A stretch of DNA of 64,000 nt from Romboutsia sedimentorum (GTDB lineage: Bacteria > Bacillota > Clostridia > Peptostreptococcales > Peptostreptococcaceae), in NCBI RefSeq assembly GCF_030131845.1, contig NZ_JASKYM010000002.1, forward strand, positions 62,001-126,000, written 5' to 3'. Below are positions 34,667-44,155 of this stretch, in pieces. Both the position numbers and the translations under genes were made by a program. How positions within the stretch are numbered: position 1 is the stretch's first letter; each line of letters opens with the position of its first letter. The notes under the pieces were generated by a model that saw only the letters and a list, made by a program, of their open reading frames with translations, made no database searches and had not been told where the DNA came from.

Positions 34667-35918
34667 AGGAAATTTTGAACTTATAGGGGACAAGTCTATA
34701 TCTCATAGAGCGATAATGTTTTCAGCAATATCAAAGGGTCATAACAAAATAAGTAATTTTTTAATGGGACAAGATTGCTTAAGTACTATAGATTGCTTTA
34801 GAAAAATGGGCGTAGATATTAAAATAGAAGGCAGTGACGTTTTTGTAAAAGGTAATGGATTACATGGATTAAAAGCACCTACAGATATATTAGATGTAGG
34901 AAATTCAGGAACAACAATAAGACTTATAAGTGGGATATTAGCAGGTAATAAATTTGAGTCTACATTAATTGGGGATGAATCAATAGGAAAGCGACCTATG
35001 AAAAGAGTAACAGACCCACTTAGACTTATGGGATGTAGGATAGAAGGCAAAGACGATGCAAATTATACACCTATAAAAATTTATGGTGGGAATTTACATA
35101 GTATAGATTATAAAATGCCAGTTTCCTCAGCACAAGTAAAATCAGCGCTAATACTTGCAAGTCTTTATGCTGATAAAAAAAGTACTATACACGAAAAAGT
35201 AAGAAGTAGAAATCATACAGAGATAATGTTAAAGTCTTTTGGAGCAGATATTAATGTAGATGATTTAAGTATAAACATAAATCCTGTTGAAGAATTATTT
35301 AGCCAAGATATAAACGTTTGTGGAGATATATCATCAGCATCTTTTATAATAGTTGGAGCATTAATAACTAAAGGTTCAGAAGTTATGATAAAAAATGTTG
35401 GATTAAATAAAACTAGAACAGGAATAATAGATGTAGTAAAAAATATGAATGGAAATATAGATTTATTAAATAAAAGGCTAGTAGGTGGAGAGATAGTAGG
35501 AGACTTACTTGTAAAATATAGCCCTAATTTAAATGCCACAAATATAGATAAAGATATAATTCCAAGACTTATAGATGAAATACCAGTAATAGCAGTACTT
35601 GCAACTCAATGTGAAGGAACTACAATAATAAAAGATGCCAAAGAGTTAAAAGTAAAAGAAAGTAATAGAATAAAAGTAGTAGTGGATAACTTAAAACTTA
35701 TGGGCGCAGATATTGAAGAACTAGAAGATGGTATGATTATAAAAGGAAAAAGTTCTTTAAAAGGCGCAAATATACAAACGTTCAAAGATCATAGAATAGC
35801 TATGGCATTTTCTATTGCAGATTTAGTATGTGATGGAGATGTTAAATTAGATGATACAAAGTGTATTGATGTATCTTTTCCAGGATACACAAAACTGATA
35901 AAAGAATTATCTAAGTAA
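34659..35918 (+). CDS. aroA: 3-phosphoshikimate 1-carboxyvinyltransferase (EPSP synthase)
   Basis: A 419-residue enzyme joining PEP to shikimate-3-phosphate. It has DKSISHRAIMFSAIS (10-24), LDVGNSGTTIRLISG (78-92), KRPMKRVTDPL, SSAQVKSALILASLYA and the C-terminal TFKDHRIAMAFSIA. All expected catalytic segments are present. The N-terminus is slightly short but includes the active lysine. It is coupled to aroB and last in the unit. The rest of the aromatic pathway (aroE, aroK, pheA, tyrA) is not in this window. Confidence 0.97.
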   Translation: MLKGNFELIGDKSISHRAIMFSAISKGHNKISNFLMGQDCLSTIDCFRKMGVDIKIEGSDVFVKGNGLHGLKAPTDILDVGNSGTTIRLISGILAGNKFESTLIGDESIGKRPMKRVTDPLRLMGCRIEGKDDANYTPIKIYGGNLHSIDYKMPVSSAQVKSALILASLYADKKSTIHEKVRSRNHTEIMLKSFGADINVDDLSININPVEELFSQDINVCGDISSASFIIVGALITKGSEVMIKNVGLNKTRTGIIDVVKNMNGNIDLLNKRLVGGEIVGDLLVKYSPNLNATNIDKDIIPRLIDEIPVIAVLATQCEGTTIIKDAKELKVKESNRIKVVVDNLKLMGADIEELEDGMIIKGKSSLKGANIQTFKDHRIAMAFSIADLVCDGDVKLDDTKCIDVSFPGYTKLIKELSK

Positions 35919-35981
35919 CAAAAACATAAAGGATTTTTGAAAAATTAGTAGAAATATGATATTAAAGTAAAAAAATGGGTA

Positions 35982-36022
35982 CGCTAAATCAAATTTTATT
36001 AAAAGAATTTGATTTAATAGCG
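35982..36022 (+). promoter_or_regulatory. Large imperfect hairpin upstream of pduL
   Basis: CGCTA-AATCAAATT (35982-35995) pairs with AATTTGATT...TAGCG (36006-36022), with a 3-base bulge. No T-run follows, so it may be a weak end for the aro unit or a leader/operator for pduL. Confidence 0.45.
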
Positions 36023-36043
36023 AATATTATGTATAATTGTATG

Positions 36044-36053
36044 TTGTATACAA
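36044..36053. promoter_or_regulatory. Perfect palindrome TTGTATACAA before pduL
   Basis: A 10-bp palindrome lies 24 bases upstream of the pduL start, just before its ribosome site. Its position suits a repressor operator. No regulator is assigned. Confidence 0.35.
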
Positions 36054-36077
36054 AATTAAATTAGGAGGAATTTTATT

Positions 36078-36647
36078 ATGAAATTACCAATAGCATTATC
36101 TAACAGACATGTTCACTTAAGCCAAGCTGACATAGAGACTTTATTCGGAGCAGGACATCAATTAACTCATTTCAAGCCATTATCTCAACCAGGACAATTT
36201 GCTTGTGATGAAAAAGTTGACTTAGTAGGACCAAAAGGTACTTTAAAAGGTGTTAGAGTTTTAGGACCAGCAAGACCTAATACACAAATTGAAATATCTT
36301 TAGCAGACGGGTTTGCTTTAGGTGTTAAAGCGCCAATAAAAGAATCTGGAGATATAGCAGGAACTCCTGGTGTTAAATTAGTAGGACCAGCTGGAGAAGT
36401 AGAATTAGCAGAAGGTGTTATAGTTGCTTCTAGACATATACATATGAGTCTTGATGACGCTAAACAATTTGGAGTAGCTGATAAGCAAATAGTAAAGGTT
36501 AGAACTTTCGGACCTAGAGCTGTAGTATTTGAAAATGTATTAGTTAGAGCAAACGCAAACTTTGCTTTAGAAATGCACGTAGACGTTGAAGAAGGAAACG
36601 CTGCTGGAGTTAGAAATGGTCAAGAAGTTGAGTTAATAGCTCAATAA
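36078..36647 (+). CDS. pduL: Phosphate propanoyltransferase (PduL-type phosphotransacylase)
   Basis: A 189-residue zinc enzyme interconverting acyl-CoA and acyl-phosphate. The metal-binding histidines are in SNRHVHLS (8-15), ASRHIHMSLDD (about 116-126) and LEMHVDVEEGNA. The family tandem beta-barrel pattern (VGPKG, LGPARPNTQIEIS) is clear. There is no N-terminal microcompartment-targeting helix, so it is probably a cytosolic phosphotransacetylase, which together with acetate kinase would make ATP from acetyl-CoA. nifJ, the source of acetyl-CoA, lies 1.7 kb downstream. AGGAGGA precedes ATG 36078. Codon use is more biased than in its neighbours, suggesting high expression. Confidence 0.94.
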   Translation: MKLPIALSNRHVHLSQADIETLFGAGHQLTHFKPLSQPGQFACDEKVDLVGPKGTLKGVRVLGPARPNTQIEISLADGFALGVKAPIKESGDIAGTPGVKLVGPAGEVELAEGVIVASRHIHMSLDDAKQFGVADKQIVKVRTFGPRAVVFENVLVRANANFALEMHVDVEEGNAAGVRNGQEVELIAQ

Positions 36648-36660
36648 TTATATATAAATT

Positions 36661-36691
36661 AAAGGTATGTGAATTTCACATACCTTTTTTG
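36661..36691. terminator. Terminator between pduL and the HxlR gene
   Basis: A stem of AAAGGTATGTGAA (36661-36673) with TTCACATACCTTT (36675-36687) and a T-run, between convergent genes. Confidence 0.92.
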
Positions 36692-36694
36692 TAT

Positions 36695-37081
36695 TTAATC
36701 AACTTTTTCAATTACTTTTTCAACTACATCTCCGTATTCAATTCCATAAACATACATTTGTTCAAGCAAAGGAATCATTTTTTCTCCAATTTCAGTAAGA
36801 CTATATTCAACTTTAGGAGGAATAACAGGGTATATTTCTCTATGCACTAGTCCATCCTCTTCAAGGCTTCTTAATTGATTTGTTAACATCTTTTGAGTAA
36901 CATCAGGTAACTTTCTTTTGATTTCACTAAATCTAAGGCATCCACTACTTAAATACCATAATATTAAAATCTTCCATTTTCCCGAAACTAATTTATGAAA
37001 TAAAATCATAGGGCAGGTACTGTATTTAGCACAACGACTACTCATATGACACTTATTATGGGAAGTTATAGGTTTGTCCAT
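36695..37081 (-). CDS. HxlR-family regulator with cysteine-rich N-terminus
   Basis: A 128-residue winged-helix regulator. The HxlR domain covers about 25-115 (VSGKWKILILWYLSSGCLRFSEIKRKLPDVTQKMLTNQLRSLEEDGLV in part). The N-terminal arm holds Cys11, Cys17 and Cys23 (NKCHMSSRCAKYSTCP) and a further Cys lies in the DNA-binding domain. HxlR proteins such as HypR and QorR sense electrophiles or oxidants through cysteines, so redox sensing is plausible. Start ATG 37081 has AAGGAGAG at normal spacing; GTG 37087 is the alternative. Target genes are unknown. The neighbours are pduL (convergent) and deoC (divergent). Confidence 0.9.
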   Translation of the reverse strand: MDKPITSHNKCHMSSRCAKYSTCPMILFHKLVSGKWKILILWYLSSGCLRFSEIKRKLPDVTQKMLTNQLRSLEEDGLVHREIYPVIPPKVEYSLTEIGEKMIPLLEQMYVYGIEYGDVVEKVIEKVD

Positions 37082-37087
37082 ATTCAC

Positions 37088-37399
37088 ATCTCTCCTTAAG
37101 TGGGATTATTAAATATAATTATACCATAAAAAAAATATTAATTAAGTAATAATATCACAGAGATTGCGAAAAATAGACAGTATCCTTTTGTATACTATAT
37201 ATAAATAAAGTGCCTACTTGTGAATGTAAAAATAAAGGTTTATTATAAAAATGTAATTACAAACAAGTTAAACATATAAATTAGCAAAAGCATGAATGTT
37301 AAAACTTTTCTAGGAAAAAATAAGTTTCTATAGTTTTTATAATATGATAACATATTATGGAATAATATAAACTTAATTAGAAAAAAGGAGTATACATAA
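37088..37399 (+). other. Divergent intergenic region between the HxlR gene and deoC
   Basis: About 310 AT-rich bases. A TAGACA (about 37174) lies upstream of TATACTATATATA (about 37191-37203), a possible promoter region, but spacing is not convincing. No RNA element or small gene is supported. Confidence 0.3.
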
Positions 37400-38071
37400 A
37401 TGAATAATAAAATAGCTAATATGATAGATCATACAGTATTAAAGGCAGTAACAACTAAAGAAGACGTTAAAAAGATATGTAGTGAAGCAAAAGAATATGG
37501 ATTTTTCTCTGTTTGTATAAATCCAGCACAAATTGAATTTGCAAAAAATGAACTAAAAGGAAGCAACGTAGCCGTTTGTACAGTTATAGGATTTCCATTA
37601 GGTGCTAATACTTCTGAGGTTAAGGCATTTGAAACTAAAGATGCGATAGCTAAAGGTGCAGATGAAGTCGATATGGTTATAAATATCGGTGCATTAAAAG
37701 ACAAAAACTACGAGTTAGTTGAAAAGGACATAAAAGCAGTAGTAGATGCAGCTAACAAAGAAGCTTTAGTAAAAGTTATAATAGAAACTTGCTACTTAAC
37801 TGATGAAGAAAAGAAAAAAGCATGTGAATTAGCAGTTAAAGCAGGTACTGATTTTGTAAAAACTTCAACAGGATTTGGAACTGGAGGATCAACTCCAGCT
37901 GATATCAAACTTATGAGAGAAACTGTAGGACAAAGCATAGGAGTGAAAGCTTCTGGTGGAGTTAGAAATGAAAAAGATGCAATAGCTATAGTAGAAGCTG
38001 GAGCAAGTAGAATAGGAGCAAGTGCATCTATTGCAATAGTAATAGGTGAAGAAGGAAAAAGCGACTATTAA
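37400..38071 (+). CDS. deoC: Deoxyribose-phosphate aldolase
   Basis: A 223-residue class I aldolase splitting 2-deoxyribose-5-phosphate into glyceraldehyde-3-phosphate and acetaldehyde in nucleoside catabolism. The Schiff-base Lys154 is in [13 protein letters not shown], the proton-relay Lys183 in [10 protein letters not shown] and Asp91 in [11 protein letters not shown]. All are present and length is typical. ATG 37400 follows AAAAAGGAG. It stands alone, without deoA, pdp or nupC genes nearby. Confidence 0.96.
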   Translation: MNNKIANMIDHTVLKAVTTKEDVKKICSEAKEYGFFSVCINPAQIEFAKNELKGSNVAVCTVIGFPLGANTSEVKAFETKDAIAKGADEVDMVINIGALKDKNYELVEKDIKAVVDAANKEALVKVIIETCYLTDEEKKKACELAVKAGTDFVKTSTGFGTGGSTPADIKLMRETVGQSIGVKASGGVRNEKDAIAIVEAGASRIGASASIAIVIGEEGKSDY

Positions 38072-38393
38072 TAAATAATTTTAGGTTTACTGATTTAATT
38101 TGAAGTTTTATGGGTATATAACATAAAACAAAGATGTAAAACAATGATAATGATATTAAATTATAAAAACTTTTCTCGAAATACTTAAATATATTATTTA
38201 TATAAACAAAAAAGAAGGTATTTTGTATCGAAGTATAGAATATTTTGTTTATTATGTAATATTTATAATTACGTAATAATTTATGTATTAATAAGATACA
38301 ATGTATTTTTATGCACATTGTATCAATAATACTAACTTACTTATGTTTAAACAATTTAAGTACATATGAGTAATATACAAGGAGGATACAATT
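38072..38393 (+). other. Long leader/promoter region of nifJ
   Basis: 322 bases. The main feature is a perfect inverted repeat (38295-38324, listed separately). AAACAAAA (about 38205) and TTTTGTTT (about 38242) form a looser repeat that might end deoC transcription. The ribosome site AAGGAGG lies just before ATG 38394. No gene is supported. Confidence 0.4.
38295..38324. promoter_or_regulatory. 10-10-10 inverted repeat upstream of nifJ
   Basis: GATACAATGT (38295-38304), a 10-base spacer and ACATTGTATC (38315-38324) form a perfect inverted repeat about 70 bases before the nifJ start. No T-run follows, so it is more likely an operator than a terminator. It does not match the Rex or cre consensus. 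Confidence 0.5.
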
Positions 38394-41300
38394 ATGGCTA
38401 AATTTATGAAAACAGTTGACGGAAACACAGCTGCAGCACACGTTGCTTATGCATTTACAGATGTAGCTGCTATCTACCCAATCACTCCATCTTCAAATAT
38501 GGCAGAGGTAGTAGACGAATGGTCAGCTCAAGGAAGAAAGAACATATTTGGACAAAAGGTTAGCGTTGTAGAAATGCAATCAGAAGCAGGTGCTGCTGGA
38601 GCATTCCACGGTTCTCTACAAGGTGGGGCTTTAACTACAACATTTACTGCATCTCAAGGTTTATTATTAATGATACCTAACATGTACAAGGTTGCAGGGG
38701 AATTACTTCCAGGAGTATTCCACGTAAGTGCTCGTGCTCTTGCATCTCAAGCATTATCTATATTTGGGGACCACCAAGACGTTATGAGTGCTCGTCAAAC
38801 TGGATGTGTATTATTAGCTTCTGGATCAGTTCAAGAAGTTGCAGATATAGCACCAGTAGCTCATTTAGCTGCTATAGAAGGTAAATTACCTTTCATACAT
38901 TTCTTTGATGGATTTAGAACATCTCATGAAATTCAAAAAGTTGAATTATTAGAAACTGAAGATTATGCAAGCTTATTAAATATGGAAGCAGTTCAAGAAT
39001 TCAGAAATAAAGCTTTATCTCCAAACCACCCAGTTACTCGTGGTACTGCTCAAAACCCAGATATATACTTCCAAACTAGAGAAGCTTCTAATAAGTACTA
39101 TGATAATATCGTAGGAATAGTTGAAAAATATATGGATCAAATGAGTGAATTAACAGGAAGACCTCATAGTTTATTTGATTACTATGGAGCAAAAGACGCT
39201 AAAAACATAGTAATAGCTATGGGATCTGTTACAGAAGCAATCGAAGAAACAATAGACTTTGTAAATGCTAATGGTGGAAGTTTCGGTTTAGTTAAAGTTC
39301 ATTTATTTAGACCATTCTCAACTAAGCATTTATTAGATGTTATACCAGCTTCTGCACAAAGAATATGTGTACTTGATAGAACTAAAGAACCTGGTTCAAT
39401 CGGTGAACCATTATACTTAGATGTACGTTCTGCATATTATGATTTAGATAAAAAACCAATGATAATAGGTGGAAGATACGGATTAGGATCAAAAGATGTT
39501 ACTCCATCAGAAATAAAAACTGTATTTGATAACTTAGCTTCTGAGAACCCTAAAAATAACTTTACATTAGGTATAGTAGATGATGTAACTAATACATCAT
39601 TAACTCCATCAGAGCCAGTTAAAATAGCTCCTAAAGGAACTATAAGATGTAAGTTCTGGGGATTAGGATCTGACGGTACAGTTGGAGCTAACAAACAAGC
39701 TATAAAAATAATAGGAGACCATACAGATAAATATGCTCAAGCTTACTTTGCATATGACTCTAAAAAATCTGGTGGTATAACTATGTCTCACTTAAGATTT
39801 GGAGATACTCCAATAAGAGCTACTTACTTAATAGATGAGGCTGATTATATAGCATGTCACAACCAATCATATGTTAACCAATATGATTTATTAAAAGGAC
39901 TTAGAAATGGTGGTACATTCGTACTTAATACTATCTGGAACAATGAAGAGTTAGAAGCTAATTTGCCAGCTAAAATGAAGCAATTCATAGCTAAAAACAA
40001 TATAAACTTCTACACTGTAAATGCTACTAAGATAGCTAAAGAAATAGGTCTTGGAACAAGAATAAACATGATAATGCAATCTGCATTCTTCAAATTAGCT
40101 GAAATAATACCTACAGAACAAGCTATAGGTCACTTAAAAGACTCTATAACTAAAGCTTACGGTAAAAAAGGTGAAAAAGTAGTTAAAATGAACTTTGAAG
40201 CTGTTGAAGCAGGTATGAATGCATCAGTTAAAATAGATGCACCAGCTGCATGGGCAAATGCTAAAGAATTAGAAATGGCAGCAGATTCTGCTGAACCAGA
40301 ATTCATCAAAAATATATTAAGACCAATGAACGCACAAGAAGGTGATAGCTTACCAGTAAGTGCATTTAACGGAATAGAAGATGGAACATTCCCTTGTGGA
40401 ACAGCTGCTTACGAAAAAAGAGGTATAGCTGTAGACGTTCCTGAGTGGATAGTAGATAACTGTATCCAATGTAACCAATGTGCTTATGTATGTCCTCATG
40501 CATGTATAAGACCAGTGTTAGTAAATGAAGAAGAAGCTAAAAATGCTCCGGAAAGCTTCAATACTAAAAAAGCTATTGGTAAAGGATTAGAAGGATTACA
40601 ATATAGAATACAAGTAAGTCCAATGGACTGTACTGGATGTGGAAACTGTGCTGACATATGTCCAGCTAAGCAAAAAGCTTTAGTTATGAAACCTCTTGAT
40701 ACTCAAGAAGTTGAAGTAGAAAACTGGGCGTTTGCAGTTGATACACAAAAAGTATCTCCAAAAGTAGATGTAGTTGCTCCTAATACAGTTAAGGGAAGTC
40801 AATTTAGACAACCACTAATGGAGTTCTCAGGTGCTTGTGCAGGTTGTGGAGAAACTCCATACATCAAGTTAGTAACTCAATTATTTGGAGATAGAATGAT
40901 GATAGCAAATGCTACAGGATGTTCTTCTATATGGGGAGGATCAGCTCCTACAACTCCATACACAACTAACCATGAAGGTAAAGGTCCATCTTGGGCAAAC
41001 TCATTATTTGAGGACAATGCTGAATATGGATACGGAATGATGTTAGCTGTTAAACAAATGAGAAACAAAATAGCTGATAATATGAATGAATTATTAAAAA
41101 TGGATATATGTGGTTGTGCTAAAGAAGCATTCACTGCTTGGTTAGAGGCAATGGATGATTCAGAAGCTTCACAAGTTGCAAGCCAAAAGGTAATAGAAGT
41201 ATTAGATGGTACTTGCGATTGTTCAGGTGAAGAAGTAAAAGCATTAATCAAAGAAATAGATGAAAGAAGAGATTACTTAGTTAAGAGATCTCAATGGATA

Positions 41301-41936
41301 CTTGGAGGAGATGGATGGGCTTATGACATCGGATACGGTGGACTTGACCATGTACTAGCTTCAGGAGAAAATGTAAATGTATTAGTATTTGATACAGAAA
41401 TCTATTCAAATACAGGAGGTCAAGCTTCTAAAGCAACTCCAGTTGCTGCAATGGCTAAATTCGCTGCAGCAGGTAAGAGATCTAAGAAAAAAGACTTAGG
41501 TATGATGGCTATGACTTACGGAAACGTATATGTAGCACAAGTTGGAATGGGTGCAGATAAGAACCAATTAATCAAGGCAGTAATAGAAGCTGAAAAGCAT
41601 GACGGACCATCATTAATAATAGCTTACTCTCCATGTATATCTCATGGATTAAAAGAAGGAATGGGAAGAGCTCAAGCAAACATAGAGCAAGCTGTTAAAG
41701 CTGGATACTGGCATTTATACAGATACAACCCAACTCTAAAAGCTGAAGGGAAAAATCCTTTCACTCTAGATTCTAAAGAACCTACTGAAAGCTTTAGAGA
41801 GTTCTTATTAAAACAAGTAAGATATTCTGCAATAGCTAAGCAATTCCCAGACATAGCTGATGATCTATTCACTATGGCTGAAGAAAATGCTACTGAAAGA
41901 TACAATGGATACAAAAGATTAGCTGAACAATTCTAA
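38394..41936 (+). CDS. nifJ: Pyruvate:ferredoxin (flavodoxin) oxidoreductase
   Basis: A 1180-residue single-chain enzyme converting pyruvate and CoA to acetyl-CoA, CO2 and reduced ferredoxin. Domain order is the usual one: an N-terminal pyrimidine-binding domain (AYAFTDVAAIYPITPSS) and a central gamma-type domain. A two-cluster ferredoxin domain follows with CIQCNQCAYVCPHAC (about 690) and CTGCGNCADICPAKQ (about 746). The C-terminal TPP-binding domain has GCAGCGETPYIKL, ATGCSSIWGGSAP and the GDGWAYDIGYGG/DTEIYSNTGGQ Mg-TPP region. Length is normal. Strong codon bias suggests high expression. A 10-10-10 inverted repeat lies in its long leader. Confidence 0.98.
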   Translation: MAKFMKTVDGNTAAAHVAYAFTDVAAIYPITPSSNMAEVVDEWSAQGRKNIFGQKVSVVEMQSEAGAAGAFHGSLQGGALTTTFTASQGLLLMIPNMYKVAGELLPGVFHVSARALASQALSIFGDHQDVMSARQTGCVLLASGSVQEVADIAPVAHLAAIEGKLPFIHFFDGFRTSHEIQKVELLETEDYASLLNMEAVQEFRNKALSPNHPVTRGTAQNPDIYFQTREASNKYYDNIVGIVEKYMDQMSELTGRPHSLFDYYGAKDAKNIVIAMGSVTEAIEETIDFVNANGGSFGLVKVHLFRPFSTKHLLDVIPASAQRICVLDRTKEPGSIGEPLYLDVRSAYYDLDKKPMIIGGRYGLGSKDVTPSEIKTVFDNLASENPKNNFTLGIVDDVTNTSLTPSEPVKIAPKGTIRCKFWGLGSDGTVGANKQAIKIIGDHTDKYAQAYFAYDSKKSGGITMSHLRFGDTPIRATYLIDEADYIACHNQSYVNQYDLLKGLRNGGTFVLNTIWNNEELEANLPAKMKQFIAKNNINFYTVNATKIAKEIGLGTRINMIMQSAFFKLAEIIPTEQAIGHLKDSITKAYGKKGEKVVKMNFEAVEAGMNASVKIDAPAAWANAKELEMAADSAEPEFIKNILRPMNAQEGDSLPVSAFNGIEDGTFPCGTAAYEKRGIAVDVPEWIVDNCIQCNQCAYVCPHACIRPVLVNEEEAKNAPESFNTKKAIGKGLEGLQYRIQVSPMDCTGCGNCADICPAKQKALVMKPLDTQEVEVENWAFAVDTQKVSPKVDVVAPNTVKGSQFRQPLMEFSGACAGCGETPYIKLVTQLFGDRMMIANATGCSSIWGGSAPTTPYTTNHEGKGPSWANSLFEDNAEYGYGMMLAVKQMRNKIADNMNELLKMDICGCAKEAFTAWLEAMDDSEASQVASQKVIEVLDGTCDCSGEEVKALIKEIDERRDYLVKRSQWILGGDGWAYDIGYGGLDHVLASGENVNVLVFDTEIYSNTGGQASKATPVAAMAKFAAAGKRSKKKDLGMMAMTYGNVYVAQVGMGADKNQLIKAVIEAEKHDGPSLIIAYSPCISHGLKEGMGRAQANIEQAVKAGYWHLYRYNPTLKAEGKNPFTLDSKEPTESFREFLLKQVRYSAIAKQFPDIADDLFTMAEENATERYNGYKRLAEQF

Positions 41937-41958
41937 TTTTAAAATAGAGTTAAATTAA

Positions 41959-41990
41959 GGATGGACTTTTCAAAAGTCCATCTTTTTTTA
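41959..41990 (+). terminator. Intrinsic terminator after nifJ
   Basis: GATGGACTTTT (41960-41970) pairs with AAAAGTCCATC (41972-41982) and is followed by T-rich sequence. Confidence 0.92.
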
Positions 41991-42108
41991 TGCTATTAAA
42001 TAAAGACTTTGAAAAAAATATATAATGTACTATATAAGTGCATTAGTGTATACTATTTAAAAATATGATACAATAAGAGTATAAGAAGTATGAGTTTGGA
42101 GGGGCAAA

Positions 42109-44070
42109 ATGAAAACTGTAGAAAGCGAAATAAAATATCTAAAGTTATTATCAAAGCAGTATCCGAGTATATCAAAAGCAAGTACTGAAATAATAAATTT
42201 AGAAGCAATACTAAATTTACCAAAGGGAACTGAACACTTTATAAGCGATATACATGGGGAGTATGAATCATTTGTTCATGTGCTTAAAAATGGTTCAGGA
42301 GTTATAAAAAGAAAAATAGAAGAAGTATTTTCAAGTACTATGAGAGATAATGAAAAAAAAGCTTTAGCAACTCTCATTTATTATCCAGAGCAAAAATTAG
42401 ACTTAATAATTAAAGAAGAAGAAAATATAGATGACTTTTATAGAATAAATATATATAGACTTATAGAATTATGCAAATACGCATCTAGCAAATACACTAG
42501 ATCAAAAGTGAGAAAGTTACTTCCAAATGATTTTAAATATATAATAGAAGAACTTTTACATGAAAATATAGATGGTGAACATAAAAAAAATTATTATAAA
42601 AGTATAGTAGAAACAATAATACAAATAGATAGAGCAAAAGAATTTATAATAGCTATATCTAAAGTTATACAAAAGCTAGTAGTAGATAGACTACATATAA
42701 TAGGTGATATATACGATAGAGGGCCAAGACCTGATATAGTTATGGATACCTTAATGGACTATCACTGTGTAGATATACAATGGGGAAACCATGACATACT
42801 TTGGATGGGAGCTGCATCTGGTTCAAAAGCATGTATAGCAAATGCACTTAGGATATCTGCTAGATATGCAAATTTAGATATTATCGAAGATATATATGGT
42901 ATAAATTTATTGCCACTAGCTACATTTGCAATGGAAGTTTATAAAGATGACCCATGCAATTGCTTTATACCAAAAATAAGTGACCAGGATGTATCTACCA
43001 AAGAAAAATCATTAATAGCTAAAATGCACAAAGCAATAAGTGTGATTCAGTTTAAGCTAGAAGGAGAAATAATAAATAGAAGACCAGAGTTTGACATGAA
43101 ACATAGATTATTGCTTAATAATATAAATTATGAAGATAAAACTATAAATTTAAAAGGGAAAGACTACAAATTAAAAGATTCAAACTTCCCAACTATAGAT
43201 AAAAATAATCCATACAAGTTTACAAAAGAAGAAGAAATAGTAATGGATAAAATAGTATCTTGTTTTAAAAACAGTGAAAAACTTCAAAAGCATGTTTCAT
43301 TTTTATTTTCTAAAGGAAGCATCTATTTAACAGCTAACTCAAATCTATTAATTCATGGATGTATACCTTTAAATAAAGATTATGATTTTATGAGTATGAA
43401 GTTACAAGGAAGTGAATATAGGGGAAAAGCATTGATGGATAAAATGGAGTCTTTATCTAGAGAGGGTTATTTCTTTGAAGAAAAAAGTATCCAAAAACAA
43501 TATGGAATGGATATGATGTGGTATCTTTGGAATGGAAAATGTTCATCGTTGTTTGGAAAAGATGATATGACAACATTTGAGAGGTACTTTATAGGAGAAA
43601 AAGAAACTCATAAAGAAAACAAAAATCCATATTTTAAACAAAGAGAAGATGAAGATATGTGTGAAAAAATATTTAAGGAATTTAATTTAGATAGTAAAGA
43701 TGCACACATAATAAATGGACACGTACCAGTAGAAAGTAAAAACGGAGAAAGTCCAATAAAAGCAAATGGGAAAATACTAGCAATAGATGGTGGATTTTCA
43801 AGAGCATACCAAGAGAAAACTGGTATAGCTGGATACACCTTAATATATAACTCATATAGTTTACAATTAGTATCTCATGATCCATTTACTTGTGCAGAAG
43901 AAGCGATAGTTAATGAAAGTGACATATTATCTACAACAGAGATAGTAGAGCACAAAGCTAAAAGAAAAACCGTAAGAGATACAGATGCAGGAAAGAAACT
44001 AGAAGAAGAAGTGAAAGATTTAAAACTATTATTAATGGCATATAAAAAAGGTATTATAAAAGAAATATAA
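42109..44070 (+). CDS. fbp: Class III fructose-1,6-bisphosphatase
   Basis: A 653-residue Mn-dependent enzyme of the Firmicute-specific class III, removing the 1-phosphate from fructose-1,6-bisphosphate in gluconeogenesis. The metallophosphatase motifs are in order: [16 protein letters not shown] (about 44-59), [13 protein letters not shown] (about 199-211) and [12 protein letters not shown] (about 224-235), with late histidines in INGHVPVE. Length and layout match B. subtilis Fbp. ATG 42109 follows TGGAGGGG. It is monocistronic, with its own terminator. In B. subtilis the enzyme needs PEP for activity. Confidence 0.97.
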   Translation: MKTVESEIKYLKLLSKQYPSISKASTEIINLEAILNLPKGTEHFISDIHGEYESFVHVLKNGSGVIKRKIEEVFSSTMRDNEKKALATLIYYPEQKLDLIIKEEENIDDFYRINIYRLIELCKYASSKYTRSKVRKLLPNDFKYIIEELLHENIDGEHKKNYYKSIVETIIQIDRAKEFIIAISKVIQKLVVDRLHIIGDIYDRGPRPDIVMDTLMDYHCVDIQWGNHDILWMGAASGSKACIANALRISARYANLDIIEDIYGINLLPLATFAMEVYKDDPCNCFIPKISDQDVSTKEKSLIAKMHKAISVIQFKLEGEIINRRPEFDMKHRLLLNNINYEDKTINLKGKDYKLKDSNFPTIDKNNPYKFTKEEEIVMDKIVSCFKNSEKLQKHVSFLFSKGSIYLTANSNLLIHGCIPLNKDYDFMSMKLQGSEYRGKALMDKMESLSREGYFFEEKSIQKQYGMDMMWYLWNGKCSSLFGKDDMTTFERYFIGEKETHKENKNPYFKQREDEDMCEKIFKEFNLDSKDAHIINGHVPVESKNGESPIKANGKILAIDGGFSRAYQEKTGIAGYTLIYNSYSLQLVSHDPFTCAEEAIVNESDILSTTEIVEHKAKRKTVRDTDAGKKLEEEVKDLKLLLMAYKKGIIKEI

Positions 44071-44096
44071 AAGAAGTCGAAAGACTTCTTTTTTGT
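44071..44096 (+). terminator. Intrinsic terminator after fbp
   Basis: AAGAAGTC, loop GAAA, GACTTCTT, then a T-run, starting at the base after the stop codon. Confidence 0.93.
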
Positions 44097-44155
44097 ATAA
44101 AATTATAAAATTAGGGAATTATTAATAATAACTAATTTTGTAGAGGAGGTATAAC

